A DNA stretch of 64,000 bases from QQVM01 sp035341855. Lineage in GTDB: Bacteria > Bacteroidota > Bacteroidia > AKYH767-A > 2013-40CM-41-45. The translations under genes were made by a program, and so were the position numbers. Location of the stretch: contig DAOQWA010000001.1 of the NCBI GenBank assembly GCA_035341855.1, positions 1 through 64,000 on the forward strand, given 5' to 3'. The stretch's first letter is position 1. Every line of letters begins with the position of its first letter. Positions 16,952 to 26,418 of this stretch are shown in pieces. The notes below the pieces were generated by a model that saw only the letters and a list, made by a program, of their open reading frames with translations, ran no database searches and was not told the DNA's origin.

Positions 16952-19555
16952 ATGATCAAGAATTTTCTCTTAGCACTCTACATCGCCTTACTTTCTTTTT
17001 CCTGCAAAACGATTGAAACTGAAAAATTGTCCCAGGGATCAGACAAAACTGAAAAGAACATAGCAGCCCATCCAGGTTACAGGTCTTCATACAAAAAGCA
17101 TTTCAATCTCGTACACACCGAGCTTGCATTAAAACCAAACTGGAAAACACGAGAACTTCATGGACGCGCAAATATAAAACTACGACCACATTTTTATTCA
17201 ACCGACAGTTTGACTTTAGATGCAAGAGGAATGGTAATTTATTCTGTTGAATTAGAACGAGCCGATGATTTAATTCCATTGAACTATGAGTATGAAAACA
17301 ATAAGATAAACATCAAGCTTGATCATAGCTATACCAGGCACGATTCACTTAACATCGTCATCAATTATTCTGCACAACCGGAAAGATTACCGAAAGGTGG
17401 TAGTGCAGCTATAAGAAAAGATAAGGGATTGTATTTTATTAATGCGGATGGACTTAACCCTAATAAACCGAGACAACTGTGGACTCAGGGTGAAACAGAA
17501 TCCAACTCCGTTTGGTTTCCTACAATTGAAGACCCCGGCCAGAGGATGACACAAGAAATTTACCTTACCGTTGACTCTTCATTTAAAACATTATCAAACG
17601 GAATACATGTTTCTTCGATCAATAATCCCGATGGAACTCGTACTGATTACTGGAAACAGAATCTGGCCTTAGCTCCGTACCTGACAATGATCGCCGTAAG
17701 TGATTTTGCAGTTGTGAAAGACCAATGGGAAGACATGGAAGTAAGCTATTACCTTGATAAAAATTATGAGCCCTATGCGAGACTAATTTTTGGCAAGACT
17801 CCGGAAATGATTGACTTTTTCTCAAAGCTATTCGGAGAAAATTATCCCTGGGAAAAATACAGTCAGGCAGTCGTATACGATTTTGTAAGCGGAGCTATGG
17901 AAAACAACACTGCTGTAATTCATGGCATAAACATGCTTCAGGATCCACGTGAACACAACGACTATAATTATGAAGATATCATTGCACATGAACTTGCACA
18001 TCACTGGTTCGGCAATCTTTTAACTTGTGAATCATGGTCGAATGTTACGCTCAACGAGGGCTTTGCAAGTTATGGAGAATATTTATGGATGGAATATAAA
18101 TACGGTCGCGATGTGGCAGACCAGTATGGAAAGCATGACCAGGACACTTATTTGAGGGCAACTAAAAAAAACGACTACCCCTTGATACGGCTTCACTATG
18201 AAAACAGGGAAGATGTTTATGATGCTATTTCCTATCAAAAAGGAGCGAGAGTTTTACACATGCTTAGAAAATATGTTGGCGACCCAGCATTTTTCACTGC
18301 ATTAAAAAACTATATTCAGAAATATAAATTTTCTCCTGTTGAGTATCATCACCTGAGACTTGAGTTTGAGGCTGTCACAGGTGAAGACTTAAACTGGTTT
18401 TTTAATCAGTGGTTTTTGAATGTCGGTAAACCATCGCTGGACATAAGTACAAAGTGGAATAATGACAAAGGCGAATTACAGATAGATTTGAGACAAACTC
18501 AGGACCTGAAAAAAAATCCTGTGTTTAAACTTCCATTGGATGTAGACTTCTATTTTGGATCAACTATAGAGAAGAAACGAATCGTAATGGACAGTTTAGT
18601 GCAAAGTTTTAGTTTCAATTTTACTGAACAACCCTTACTTGTCAATGTCGATGCAGAAAAAATGTTGCTGACCGACAACAAAACTGATCATAAAAACAAT
18701 GCTGAATGGATTTACCAATTTAATAATGCACCTCTCTTTCTTGACAGATATGAAGCGCTTGTAGCAATTGGGAAAGATTATCGCATTAATAGTCCGGAAT
18801 CGCAGCTTATAAAAAGAGCTTTAACAGATAAAAATGCTTCAATAAGACAATATGCAATAAAATACATCAGGGAGCTTGCATCAAACGCACCGGAAGATGT
18901 CAGGGATCTACTAATTAACCTGGCAAAGAATGACAGCAACTCATACGTCCGGGCAGGAGCCTATGAGGCAATATCTCAATTTTACCCTTATAAAGAAAAT
19001 GAAGAACTCTTCAAAGCTGCAATCCCGGATTATTCCTATCTGGTTGAAGCGACGGCATTCAGCATTATTGCAGAAAAAAATCCTGAATTGGCCATAACGC
19101 TTGCAGAAATTCTTGAGAAGGATAGCGCTTCAGTTGTTACATCTGAACTTGCTTCATTTTATAGCAGCCAAACCCGGTTGGACAAACTGGATTATTATAA
19201 AAAGGTCTTAAGCAAATCTTCGAGATGGACTCATGCAAAAACTGTTAATTATTTAGGTGCGTATCTGATTCCACAAAAATTACCTGTCATGAGGGATGGG
19301 TCAGAGCTCCTGCTACAAACAGGATTAAACACAGAAAGCACTCACACCATTAATAATTGTATTGCATCTTTAATACGGCTACAAAATGAGCTTGACGAAA
19401 GATCAAAAAACCTGAAAAAGAGTATCATCCACGATGACATTGACAAGCAAGATGACAAAAGAATCAAAGGAGATGACATTGATCTCATTCAAATAAATTC
19501 CTTAAAAATTGATATCGAACAAAAAATTAAAATTTTAGAGAAGAAATCCGAATAA
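16952..19555 (+). CDS. M1 family metallo-aminopeptidase lipoprotein
   Basis: An 867-residue zinc aminopeptidase. The N-terminus MIKNFLLALYIALLSFSC is a lipoprotein signal with Cys18 as the likely lipidation site, so it probably acts at the periplasmic face or cell surface. The M1 signature is complete: exopeptidase motif GAMEN near residue 313 and HELAHH ... NEGF (HEXXH-X18-E) near 346-369, with the catalytic tyrosine expected in DAISYQKGARVLHML. The C-terminal third is a helical repeat (HEAT-like) region, ending in a charged, lysine-rich tail. It is divergent from the biotin carrier gene and followed by envelope genes. Confidence 0.92.
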   Translation: MIKNFLLALYIALLSFSCKTIETEKLSQGSDKTEKNIAAHPGYRSSYKKHFNLVHTELALKPNWKTRELHGRANIKLRPHFYSTDSLTLDARGMVIYSVELERADDLIPLNYEYENNKINIKLDHSYTRHDSLNIVINYSAQPERLPKGGSAAIRKDKGLYFINADGLNPNKPRQLWTQGETESNSVWFPTIEDPGQRMTQEIYLTVDSSFKTLSNGIHVSSINNPDGTRTDYWKQNLALAPYLTMIAVSDFAVVKDQWEDMEVSYYLDKNYEPYARLIFGKTPEMIDFFSKLFGENYPWEKYSQAVVYDFVSGAMENNTAVIHGINMLQDPREHNDYNYEDIIAHELAHHWFGNLLTCESWSNVTLNEGFASYGEYLWMEYKYGRDVADQYGKHDQDTYLRATKKNDYPLIRLHYENREDVYDAISYQKGARVLHMLRKYVGDPAFFTALKNYIQKYKFSPVEYHHLRLEFEAVTGEDLNWFFNQWFLNVGKPSLDISTKWNNDKGELQIDLRQTQDLKKNPVFKLPLDVDFYFGSTIEKKRIVMDSLVQSFSFNFTEQPLLVNVDAEKMLLTDNKTDHKNNAEWIYQFNNAPLFLDRYEALVAIGKDYRINSPESQLIKRALTDKNASIRQYAIKYIRELASNAPEDVRDLLINLAKNDSNSYVRAGAYEAISQFYPYKENEELFKAAIPDYSYLVEATAFSIIAEKNPELAITLAEILEKDSASVVTSELASFYSSQTRLDKLDYYKKVLSKSSRWTHAKTVNYLGAYLIPQKLPVMRDGSELLLQTGLNTESTHTINNCIASLIRLQNELDERSKNLKKSIIHDDIDKQDDKRIKGDDIDLIQINSLKIDIEQKIKILEKKSE

Positions 19556-19683
19556 TCCGTGATTATTGACAATATGCAATGACATATTCCGTTAAAGACC
19601 AGGGATAAAAAAATTGAATCTAAATTTTAATTATTAAATCTGTTCAATACTCTATGATTATCTTTACAACAAAACTGCATCCA

Positions 19684-20292
19684 ATGAGAACTCTTGTAAT
19701 CGTTTTAATTTCAATTTGCATTTATACAAATGCATCTGCACAAAACTCCGCATTTGGAAGAAATATAATCTCTATAAGCCCAATCCAGACCATGTCAATA
19801 AATCATCTTGATGCAAATTACGGATCAGATGTAGGTGTGAATCTGAGCTATGAAAGAATATCTACAAACGAGTATTTTGGGTTTAAACTACCGGTATCAT
19901 TCTCTCTTAAGCAGCCCTACTATTATTTTATGCCGGCATTAAAGATCTATCCATTCAAACAAGGCCCTGTGAAATTTGCATTCGGCCCTCAGTTTTATTT
20001 TGCTAGCGGTGAATATGATTATAACCTCAACTATACCTTTGAGCCATATTATAGCGATACAGTTTTAAGACGCAGCAGAACTCAAGTGGGATTTCTAATT
20101 AATACCAGCGTTAACTTTACCATCTTGCAAAACTTTTTCCTGGGTCTGGATGCAGGATTAGGCATCAATTACTTTGACAGCAATGAAGATGATAAAATAC
20201 TGAATGATTATAATGATTATTATTATCACAGAAGTCAGGGCGACTTCTACCCTGCCATTCAGTTGAATTTCTCAATGGGCTACCGCTTCTAA
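19684..20292 (+). CDS. Outer membrane beta-barrel protein (hypothetical)
   Basis: A 202-residue protein with a clear signal peptide (MRTLVIVLISICIYTNASAQ). The mature part has alternating aromatic/hydrophobic strands (NLSYERIS, YYYFMPALKIYPF, KFAFGPQFYFASG) and ends NFSMGYRF, a terminal phenylalanine typical of outer-membrane barrels. It resembles small OmpW/opacity-like barrels, but I cannot name a family. The frame extends 10 codons upstream of the ATG at 19684; the chosen start gives a better signal peptide. It is the first of three co-oriented envelope genes. Confidence 0.65.
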   Translation: MRTLVIVLISICIYTNASAQNSAFGRNIISISPIQTMSINHLDANYGSDVGVNLSYERISTNEYFGFKLPVSFSLKQPYYYFMPALKIYPFKQGPVKFAFGPQFYFASGEYDYNLNYTFEPYYSDTVLRRSRTQVGFLINTSVNFTILQNFFLGLDAGLGINYFDSNEDDKILNDYNDYYYHRSQGDFYPAIQLNFSMGYRF

Positions 20293-20369
20293 TTATCTAT
20301 CAATTATTTTTTTAGGATTAATTCCTATTAAGCATATGTTTTAATATTTTACCGAACAATGGCAGAATA

Positions 20370-21524
20370 ATGGAACATAAGTTTGACACCAGTTTCTCAA
20401 GCCGATTTTGCTTTTTAATTCGAAAGACAGATTTTTGTCTGGCAATTCTGTGCGCCTATCTATTCATCGGTATTTCACAGGTGAATGGACAAATAACACG
20501 AGATTCAACCAGAGGTAAAGCAGGGTTTGAGATAAAAAGCACTTATGGTTTTCTCATTGTACATCGCCCCGTTCTTGAAATACTTCAGGAAAAACATGCT
20601 TATGGATTTGAGCTTTCTTATCTGAAACCTTCGGATGGCAGAAAATCTTTTCAAGAAAAATTTCTCTACCCGGATATTGGCTGGACATTAGCATGGTTTA
20701 ACCTGGGCAACCCTGATCGTCTTGGCTCCGGAATTGCAGTGTACCCATTTGTTAACTTTCCATTACATAATAAGAATGACTGGAGATTTCATCTTCGGTA
20801 TGGAGTAGGCTTAGGTTATATCGAAAAGATCTTTGACACCAAAGAGAATGTAAAAAACGCAGCCATAGGAACACATTTAAATGGTGTCATGCATATAGAC
20901 ATTCATCTTGAAAAAGAAATTTCTGAATCTACACTAATAGAACTTGGAACAGGTATCACCCACTTCTCAAACGGAAGTACCGGTATACCTAATCTGGGAA
21001 TTAACATGGCGACAGCAAATTTAGGTTTGATTCATTATTTTGGATCTAAGAATGCCATTCAAAAAAATAATGGCACTCAATTAAAAAACAAAGCAGGTTT
21101 TCAAACTTTCGTAGCAGGAGCCTATAAAAAAATCTATCCACCTAAAGGAAAAACCTATGGTGCCGGAACTATTTCATTTTCTTATGTACATCCTATTCGT
21201 CAAAAATCTTCATGGAACTTGGGAGTTGAGTTGTTTTACGACCATTCACTACAAGAAAGACTGCTTAGAGCAAATAGTTCCAGAGGTGGAAGTTCGGCTA
21301 ATTTCAGGCCGGGAATATACGCCGGATATGAAGTAAGGCTCGGACATGTTGGGATGTTACTGAATATGGGTGTTTACCCTTATACTACATGGAAAGGAGA
21401 CGGTAATTTCTACCACCGTCTTGGCTCTCGCTATTATTTTGAAAAATTATTTATTCTGATGAATCTTAAAACCCATTTTGCCAAGGCTGACTTTATCGAA
21501 TGGGGTATTGGCTATCAGTTATAA
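20370..21524 (+). CDS. Acyloxyacyl hydrolase / PagL-like lipid A deacylase
   Basis: A 384-residue outer-membrane protein whose residues about 50-225 match the PagL family of lipid A 3-O-deacylases. PagL enzymes remove an acyl chain from lipid A in the outer membrane using a His-Ser-Glu triad. The conserved motif is visible as THFSNGSTGIPNLGIN, placing His198 and Ser200 as candidate catalytic residues. Before it lies a barrel core (YGFELSYLKP, WRFHLRYGVGLGYI). The protein is roughly twice the length of proteobacterial PagL and carries a second barrel-like half (residues about 235-384), as seen in longer Bacteroidota members. The signal peptide is unusually delayed (residues about 20-40). Confidence 0.72.
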   Translation: MEHKFDTSFSSRFCFLIRKTDFCLAILCAYLFIGISQVNGQITRDSTRGKAGFEIKSTYGFLIVHRPVLEILQEKHAYGFELSYLKPSDGRKSFQEKFLYPDIGWTLAWFNLGNPDRLGSGIAVYPFVNFPLHNKNDWRFHLRYGVGLGYIEKIFDTKENVKNAAIGTHLNGVMHIDIHLEKEISESTLIELGTGITHFSNGSTGIPNLGINMATANLGLIHYFGSKNAIQKNNGTQLKNKAGFQTFVAGAYKKIYPPKGKTYGAGTISFSYVHPIRQKSSWNLGVELFYDHSLQERLLRANSSRGGSSANFRPGIYAGYEVRLGHVGMLLNMGVYPYTTWKGDGNFYHRLGSRYYFEKLFILMNLKTHFAKADFIEWGIGYQL

Positions 21525-21565
21525 ACGCAGACTTAATTCGACAGGAACTTGCCTGACTAAAAAAC

Positions 21566-22324
21566 ATGAAAGCAAAAAACATAACAACAAGTCTTCTTAG
21601 AATAATATTCACTTTTTCTGTCATGATTATATTAAGCACTTGTCAGAAAGATCATCTGTTTGATTGCTTTACCAGTACGGGAAAAACCGTGACAGAATAC
21701 CGGGATCCAGGGATATTCACTCGCATAGAGCTAAAAAATTCAATTGACCTGATCATTTATCCGGACACAACTTCATTCGTAAATGTAACTGCAGGACAAC
21801 ATCTTGTTGATGGTATCATTACAGAGTTGGAAAACAACACACTTTATATTCGTAATGAAAATCGTTGTAACTGGGTAAGAAGTTTCGAAAACACATACAC
21901 TGTCACAATTGGTATGCGAAATCTTGAAGACATAGAATATTTTGGTTCCGGAGAGATCCGTTGTATGGACACCATTCGTTCTAAAGAGTTTACCTTCAAT
22001 TCATGGAATGGCTCCGGAAGCGTTCACCTGTTGATGAATTGCGAAAAGACACATATTAACAACAGCGCAGGAAGAACAGATATACATGCAGCCGGTAATT
22101 CAGGAGTAAGTTATGTATATATTCACGACACAGCATTACTTGAAGCAGGCAATTTAAAAAGCGGATACACTTTTATCCGTAACACCAGCACAGGTGACTG
22201 TACGGTCAATGTTGAAAAGGAGATTGACGCGGAGTTAAAATCATTTGGCAATATCTATTACAGTGGTTCTCCTTATCGTGTTGTTGAAAACAGAAGTGGT
22301 GAAGGAAGGCTGATCAAACTATAA
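21566..22324 (+). CDS. Head GIN domain (DUF2807) lipoprotein
   Basis: A 252-residue lipoprotein starting MKAKNITTSLLRIIF with a lipobox-like LSTC near residue 27. The body is the head-GIN/DUF2807 right-handed beta-helix-like fold: FTRIELKNSIDLIIYP, TVTIGMRNLEDIEYFGSGEI and repeated beta turns such as NNSAGRTDIHAAGNSG. Its biochemical role is not established for the family; members sit on the periplasmic or outer face of the envelope. It follows the PagL-like gene by about 40 bases and is likely co-transcribed. Confidence 0.78.
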   Translation: MKAKNITTSLLRIIFTFSVMIILSTCQKDHLFDCFTSTGKTVTEYRDPGIFTRIELKNSIDLIIYPDTTSFVNVTAGQHLVDGIITELENNTLYIRNENRCNWVRSFENTYTVTIGMRNLEDIEYFGSGEIRCMDTIRSKEFTFNSWNGSGSVHLLMNCEKTHINNSAGRTDIHAAGNSGVSYVYIHDTALLEAGNLKSGYTFIRNTSTGDCTVNVEKEIDAELKSFGNIYYSGSPYRVVENRSGEGRLIKL

Positions 22325-22331
22325 ACAAAGG

Positions 22332-22790
22332 CTATTCGCCAACATTATCCTCGTACCAAGTATCTGTCTTGAGATGACTATTCGATGAGGCTTCAACAGC
22401 CAGCTCATCACAACGGTTGTTCAAAGGATTATCGGCATGCCCTTTAACCCAAATAAATTTAACTTTATGCTTGCGGTAAACTGTTAAAAATCGTTTCCAA
22501 AGATCCGGGTTTTTCTTTCCGGCAAAACCCTTTTTCTCCCAACCCAAAAGCCATCCCTTTTCAACGGAATCAACAACATACTTGGAGTCAGAATAAATAG
22601 TCACATTCTCACCCGGACTTTTCAATGCTTCAAGACCTTTGATCACACTTAATAATTCCATTCTGTTATTGGTTGTTAAGCGAAACCCTTCAGAGAGCTC
22701 CTTACGAAGTTTTCCGAAAATCAGAATGGTTCCATATCCTCCCGGGCCGGGATTTCCTCTCGAACTTCCGTCCGTATAGATCGTGATCAT
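22332..22790 (-). CDS. rnhA: Ribonuclease HI
   Basis: A 152-residue RNase HI that cleaves RNA in RNA-DNA hybrids. All acidic catalytic positions are visible in order: IYTDGSSRGNPGPGG (first Asp), MELLSVIKGLEAL (Glu), TIYSDSKYVV (Asp) and DNPLNNRCDELA (last Asp), plus the conserved WVKGHA histidine. Length matches the bacterial type without an N-terminal hybrid-binding domain. It is convergent with the GIN lipoprotein gene (7-base gap) and lies downstream of the WG-repeat gene on the same strand. Confidence 0.95.
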   Translation of the reverse strand: MITIYTDGSSRGNPGPGGYGTILIFGKLRKELSEGFRLTTNNRMELLSVIKGLEALKSPGENVTIYSDSKYVVDSVEKGWLLGWEKKGFAGKKNPDLWKRFLTVYRKHKVKFIWVKGHADNPLNNRCDELAVEASSNSHLKTDTWYEDNVGE

Positions 22791-22814
22791 AAATTATTAT
22801 TCAATGTGTTCAGA

Positions 22815-23795
22815 TCAATTTAGCTGAGACCAAACTGTTCTCCCGCTTTTATCTATGTATGCCCATTTACCATTCAAACGAACTGCGGCAATACCGGAAC
22901 GAAAAACGGAAGCGGCTGAAAACTTCGGATTGATCTGAATTTTGCCAAACTTATCTACATAAGCCCATTTACCTTCCAGGCGAACTGCAGCTAGCCCTTC
23001 TGAAAAACTCCGATCCACAGCTCCGTCAGTCACTGCATCTTCAAATTGCGGGTTGATCTGATATTTTCCTTCCTTATTGATATAACCCCACTTATTCCCA
23101 ATTCGAACAGCGGCAAGGCTCCCACTGAAATCCAATGCTTCCAGAAATTGATATGCTATTACAAGATTCCCGGTTTTGTCAACATAGCCCCACTTTCCAT
23201 CAAGGCGAACTGCTGCAAGATCTTCACAAAAAGAATTTGCTCTCTCAAACTGGGGATTGATAACATATCTGGCAGACGTATTTACAAAACCCCAGGCTAA
23301 ACCAATTTGCACGGGTGCAAGCCCAAATGAAAATCCTTTTGCCTGATTAAATTGCGGATTGATAATGATCTTTCCCATCAAATCTATGAATGCCCAGGAA
23401 GAAGAAATCTTCACAGCTGCAAGACCCTCTGAAAAATTATCTGCATCCTGGAATTGCGGACTCACGATCATTTTCCCGGCCTTATCGATGAAGCCCCACT
23501 TACCGGAAACCTTTACAGCAGCCATTCCTTCTTTAAACAATTTAACTTCAGAGAACTGAGGGTTCACAAGCAACATTCCATCTGCTGAAGTAAAGCCCCA
23601 AAGGTTTCCCGACCTCACTGCGGCTAATCCTTCTGAAAAATCTAACGCAATTTCAAATTGCGGATTTATCGCCATTTTACCACTTGCATCTATATAACCC
23701 CATTGATTCCCGACTTTAACAGGATACAAAACAGTTTGTGCAATGGAAACAACATTCGCCAAAACTGCAAATAATAAAATAAATAACTTCTTCAT
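22815..23795 (-). CDS. WG-repeat protein, exported
   Basis: A 326-residue protein with a signal peptide (MKKLFILLFAVLANVVSIAQ) followed by nine WG-type repeats of about 34 residues, each with the pattern GKWGYIDKxGKxxINPQFxxAxxFSEGLAAVR. The repeats fill the whole mature protein and there is no T9SS tail, so it is probably periplasmic or leaves by another route. WG repeats are of unknown function, possibly binding. The start codon lies only 3 bases after the kbl stop, so the two are very likely one transcript. Confidence 0.85.
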   Translation of the reverse strand: MKKLFILLFAVLANVVSIAQTVLYPVKVGNQWGYIDASGKMAINPQFEIALDFSEGLAAVRSGNLWGFTSADGMLLVNPQFSEVKLFKEGMAAVKVSGKWGFIDKAGKMIVSPQFQDADNFSEGLAAVKISSSWAFIDLMGKIIINPQFNQAKGFSFGLAPVQIGLAWGFVNTSARYVINPQFERANSFCEDLAAVRLDGKWGYVDKTGNLVIAYQFLEALDFSGSLAAVRIGNKWGYINKEGKYQINPQFEDAVTDGAVDRSFSEGLAAVRLEGKWAYVDKFGKIQINPKFSAASVFRSGIAAVRLNGKWAYIDKSGRTVWSQLN

Positions 23796-23798
23796 ATC

Positions 23799-24986
23799 TT
23801 AATTCAATACCATTAACTCTTGTCCAACTTTAACGAATGCAGCGATGGCAGTATCAAGGTGATGTTTTTCGTGTGCAGCAGATAACTGAACACGTATACG
23901 AGCATTTCCCTTAGCTACTACAGGGTAAAAGAATCCGGTAACATAAATTCCCTCATCTAATAATTTGGATGCAAAATCCTGAGCAAGTTTTGCATCGTAT
24001 AACATAATTGGAACAATCGGATGCTCACCTGCCTTTATATCAAAACCTGCTTCTGACATTTTCGAACGAAAGTATTTTGTGTTCTCCCAAAGCTTATCTC
24101 TTAAACTTGTTGTCTCGCTCAACATATCGATCACAGCTATAGATGCTCCAACAATAGATGGCGCTAAAGAATTCGAGAACAAATATGGACGGGATCGTTG
24201 ACGTAGTATATCTATAATTTCTCTGTGTCCAGAAGTAAAGCCACCCATTGCACCACCTAAAGCTTTCCCAAGAGTACCGGTGATTATATCAATTCTTCCA
24301 ATAACATTATGATGTTCATGTGTCCCTCTGCCTGTCTTACCCATAAATCCGGAAGCATGACATTCATCAACCATGATCAGTGCCTTATACTTATCGGCCA
24401 AATCAGCGATCTTGTCAAGCTGAGCAATCGTACCATCCATACTGAATACCCCATCTGTCACAATCATTCTATGTCGAAGGTTTTGAGTTTCTTTCAATAT
24501 CTTCTCTAATTCTTCCATGTTATTATGCTTATACCGGAAGCGCTGTGCTTTACAAAGTCGAACTCCATCGATAATCGAAGCATGATTCAATTCATCACTG
24601 ATAATAGCATCCTGATCATTCAGGAGCGGTTCAAAAACACCACCATTTGCATCAAAGGCTGCAGCATAAAGAATTGTATCTTCAGTACCCAGAAAGTCGG
24701 AAATTTTTTTCTCAAGAGTCTTATGAATATCCTGTGTTCCACATATAAAACGAACCGATGACAAACCGTAACCGTGACTATCAATAGTTTTTTTGGCAGC
24801 CTCAATTAATTTGGGATGAGAAGAAAGTCCTAAATAATTATTCGCACAAAAATTTATCACTGCTTTTCCATTTGCAATAATATCGGCAGATTGAGGCGAA
24901 GAAATGATGCGCTCTGTTTTGTAGAGTCCTGCAGATTTTATTTCTTCTAACTCTTTTTGAAGAACTGATTGAAGTGTGGCATACAT
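23799..24986 (-). CDS. kbl: Glycine C-acetyltransferase (2-amino-3-ketobutyrate CoA ligase)
   Basis: A 395-residue PLP enzyme of the alpha-oxoamine synthase family. Kbl splits 2-amino-3-ketobutyrate with CoA into glycine and acetyl-CoA in threonine breakdown. Family features include NFCANNYLGLSSHP, FDANGGVFEPLL, SDELNHASIIDGVRLCKA, the PLP aspartate/histidine in DECHASGFMG, and the Schiff-base lysine in GTLGKALGGAMGG. The FDANGG and SIIDGVRLCKA wording and the length match Kbl better than BioF, HemA or serine palmitoyltransferase. No threonine dehydrogenase gene (tdh) is adjacent. A WG-repeat gene follows in the same unit. Confidence 0.9.
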   Translation of the reverse strand: MYATLQSVLQKELEEIKSAGLYKTERIISSPQSADIIANGKAVINFCANNYLGLSSHPKLIEAAKKTIDSHGYGLSSVRFICGTQDIHKTLEKKISDFLGTEDTILYAAAFDANGGVFEPLLNDQDAIISDELNHASIIDGVRLCKAQRFRYKHNNMEELEKILKETQNLRHRMIVTDGVFSMDGTIAQLDKIADLADKYKALIMVDECHASGFMGKTGRGTHEHHNVIGRIDIITGTLGKALGGAMGGFTSGHREIIDILRQRSRPYLFSNSLAPSIVGASIAVIDMLSETTSLRDKLWENTKYFRSKMSEAGFDIKAGEHPIVPIMLYDAKLAQDFASKLLDEGIYVTGFFYPVVAKGNARIRVQLSAAHEKHHLDTAIAAFVKVGQELMVLN

Positions 24987-25099
24987 GGCATCGGGCTTTG
25001 ACCATCATTAGTGTCAGATGGTATATTTAGCAACAAAAGTCCGAAAAAAATCCGGGATTAGCCGAAATAATAGGACCCTATCCTGCATCTTTTTCAATT

Positions 25100-26218
25100 T
25101 TATATCAACTCATAAACTTTTCCGGGTAAGGAACGAAGCACACCGGCAAATTCCAATTTAAGCAATAATGACGAAACAGTACTTACAGGCATATTAGCCT
25201 TGACAGCGATCATATCTATCGCCACTATACCATCGTCTTTCAAGATGCCAACAATTAATTTTTCTGCTTCATTCAATTCTAAAAAAAGGTCTAGTTGCTT
25301 CTGCAGCTTCATCACCTTCGCCTCTTCTTCCAGATCCCAATTCATGGCCTTCGCAATGTCATCAGCAGAGGTTACGAGCATCGCCTTATTCTCCCTTATC
25401 AATTGGTGGCAACCCTGTGAAAAAACATCTTTGACCCTACCCGGAAAAGCAAAAACATCCCTGTTATAAGCATTAGCAATTTCCGCAGTGATCAAGGCCC
25501 CGCCTCTCACTGCTGACTCTACTACTATCGTAGCGTCACACATTCCTGCTACAATCCTATTCCTGGAAGGGAAATTTTCTCTGTCAGGAACAGTCCCGCT
25601 AATATATTCTGTCAGGACACCTCCATTCAGAAGCATCTTTTCGGCTGTCGCACTATGAGCAGAAGGATAAATTCTGTCTAGCCCATGTGCAGTAACGGCA
25701 ACTGTCGGTATTGAATTCAAGGTTGCGGCCCTGTGAGCTATAATATCGATACCATAGGCCAGTCCGCTGACGATCATCACATCATACTTACATAAGTCTG
25801 CAACCAAATTTTCAGTCAACTCCCTGCCATAGGGACTATATTGTCTGGTACCTACGATCGAAATGACTCTTGCCGAATTTAAATTACAATTTCCTTTAAA
25901 ATACAAGATTATCGGAGCGTCCTCGCAATTTTTTAATCTTGCAGGATATTCTTTATCAAGATAAAAGACAGGATGAATTCTATTTCTGCGAATAAAATCT
26001 ACTTCCTTTTCAGCCCTTAACAATACTATTTTTGTATCTATTGAACCTGCCTTCCCTGCACCTATTCCGGGAATCCGTTCCAGATTAGATTTTTTCATTT
26101 TAAAAATTTCCTCAACTCCTCCGCAATAACTGAGTAGATTCCTTGCAAGAACAGGTCCTATACCCGGCAGCAAACTCAATGCAATACGGTATCTTAATAA
26201 ATCATCAGAATTGTTCAA
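25100..26218 (-). CDS. dprA: DNA processing protein DprA
   Basis: A 372-residue DprA/Smf protein that binds incoming single-stranded DNA and loads RecA during natural transformation. Residues about 10-70 hold a helix-hairpin-helix pair (LLPGIGPVLARNLLSY, IPGIGAGKAG). The Rossmann core follows with VGTRQYSPYGRELTE, VSGLAYGIDIIAHRAA, FPSRNRIVAGMCDATIVVES and GCHQLIRENKA. A C-terminal winged-helix region (residues about 305-372) completes the usual architecture. Initiation appears to be at TTG (26218); no ATG lies between the upstream in-frame stop and the conserved N-terminus. Confidence 0.93.
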   Translation of the reverse strand: MNNSDDLLRYRIALSLLPGIGPVLARNLLSYCGGVEEIFKMKKSNLERIPGIGAGKAGSIDTKIVLLRAEKEVDFIRRNRIHPVFYLDKEYPARLKNCEDAPIILYFKGNCNLNSARVISIVGTRQYSPYGRELTENLVADLCKYDVMIVSGLAYGIDIIAHRAATLNSIPTVAVTAHGLDRIYPSAHSATAEKMLLNGGVLTEYISGTVPDRENFPSRNRIVAGMCDATIVVESAVRGGALITAEIANAYNRDVFAFPGRVKDVFSQGCHQLIRENKAMLVTSADDIAKAMNWDLEEEAKVMKLQKQLDLFLELNEAEKLIVGILKDDGIVAIDMIAVKANMPVSTVSSLLLKLEFAGVLRSLPGKVYELI

Positions 26219-26418
26219 GGGAATATTTCTTTGCCGGTTCAGCTAACCAAAATTTCAAAAGGCAGATATCGGTCTAACGACTCCGGTCTATTTAAAGTAT
26301 CAACCTTCAGGGCTTTCATTTATTGATTATTCTTACCTTTCTACCTTTCCTGATCAGAATGATCCGGTTGATAAAAATGCAAGAATACACAGTTCAATCC
26401 ACTCACACAATCTACTAT

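Noticed and set aside
23799..24986. Assignment as serine palmitoyltransferase, common in Bacteroidota with sphingolipids.
   Set aside because: FDANGGVFEPLL and SIIDGVRLCKA and the 395-residue length match Kbl.
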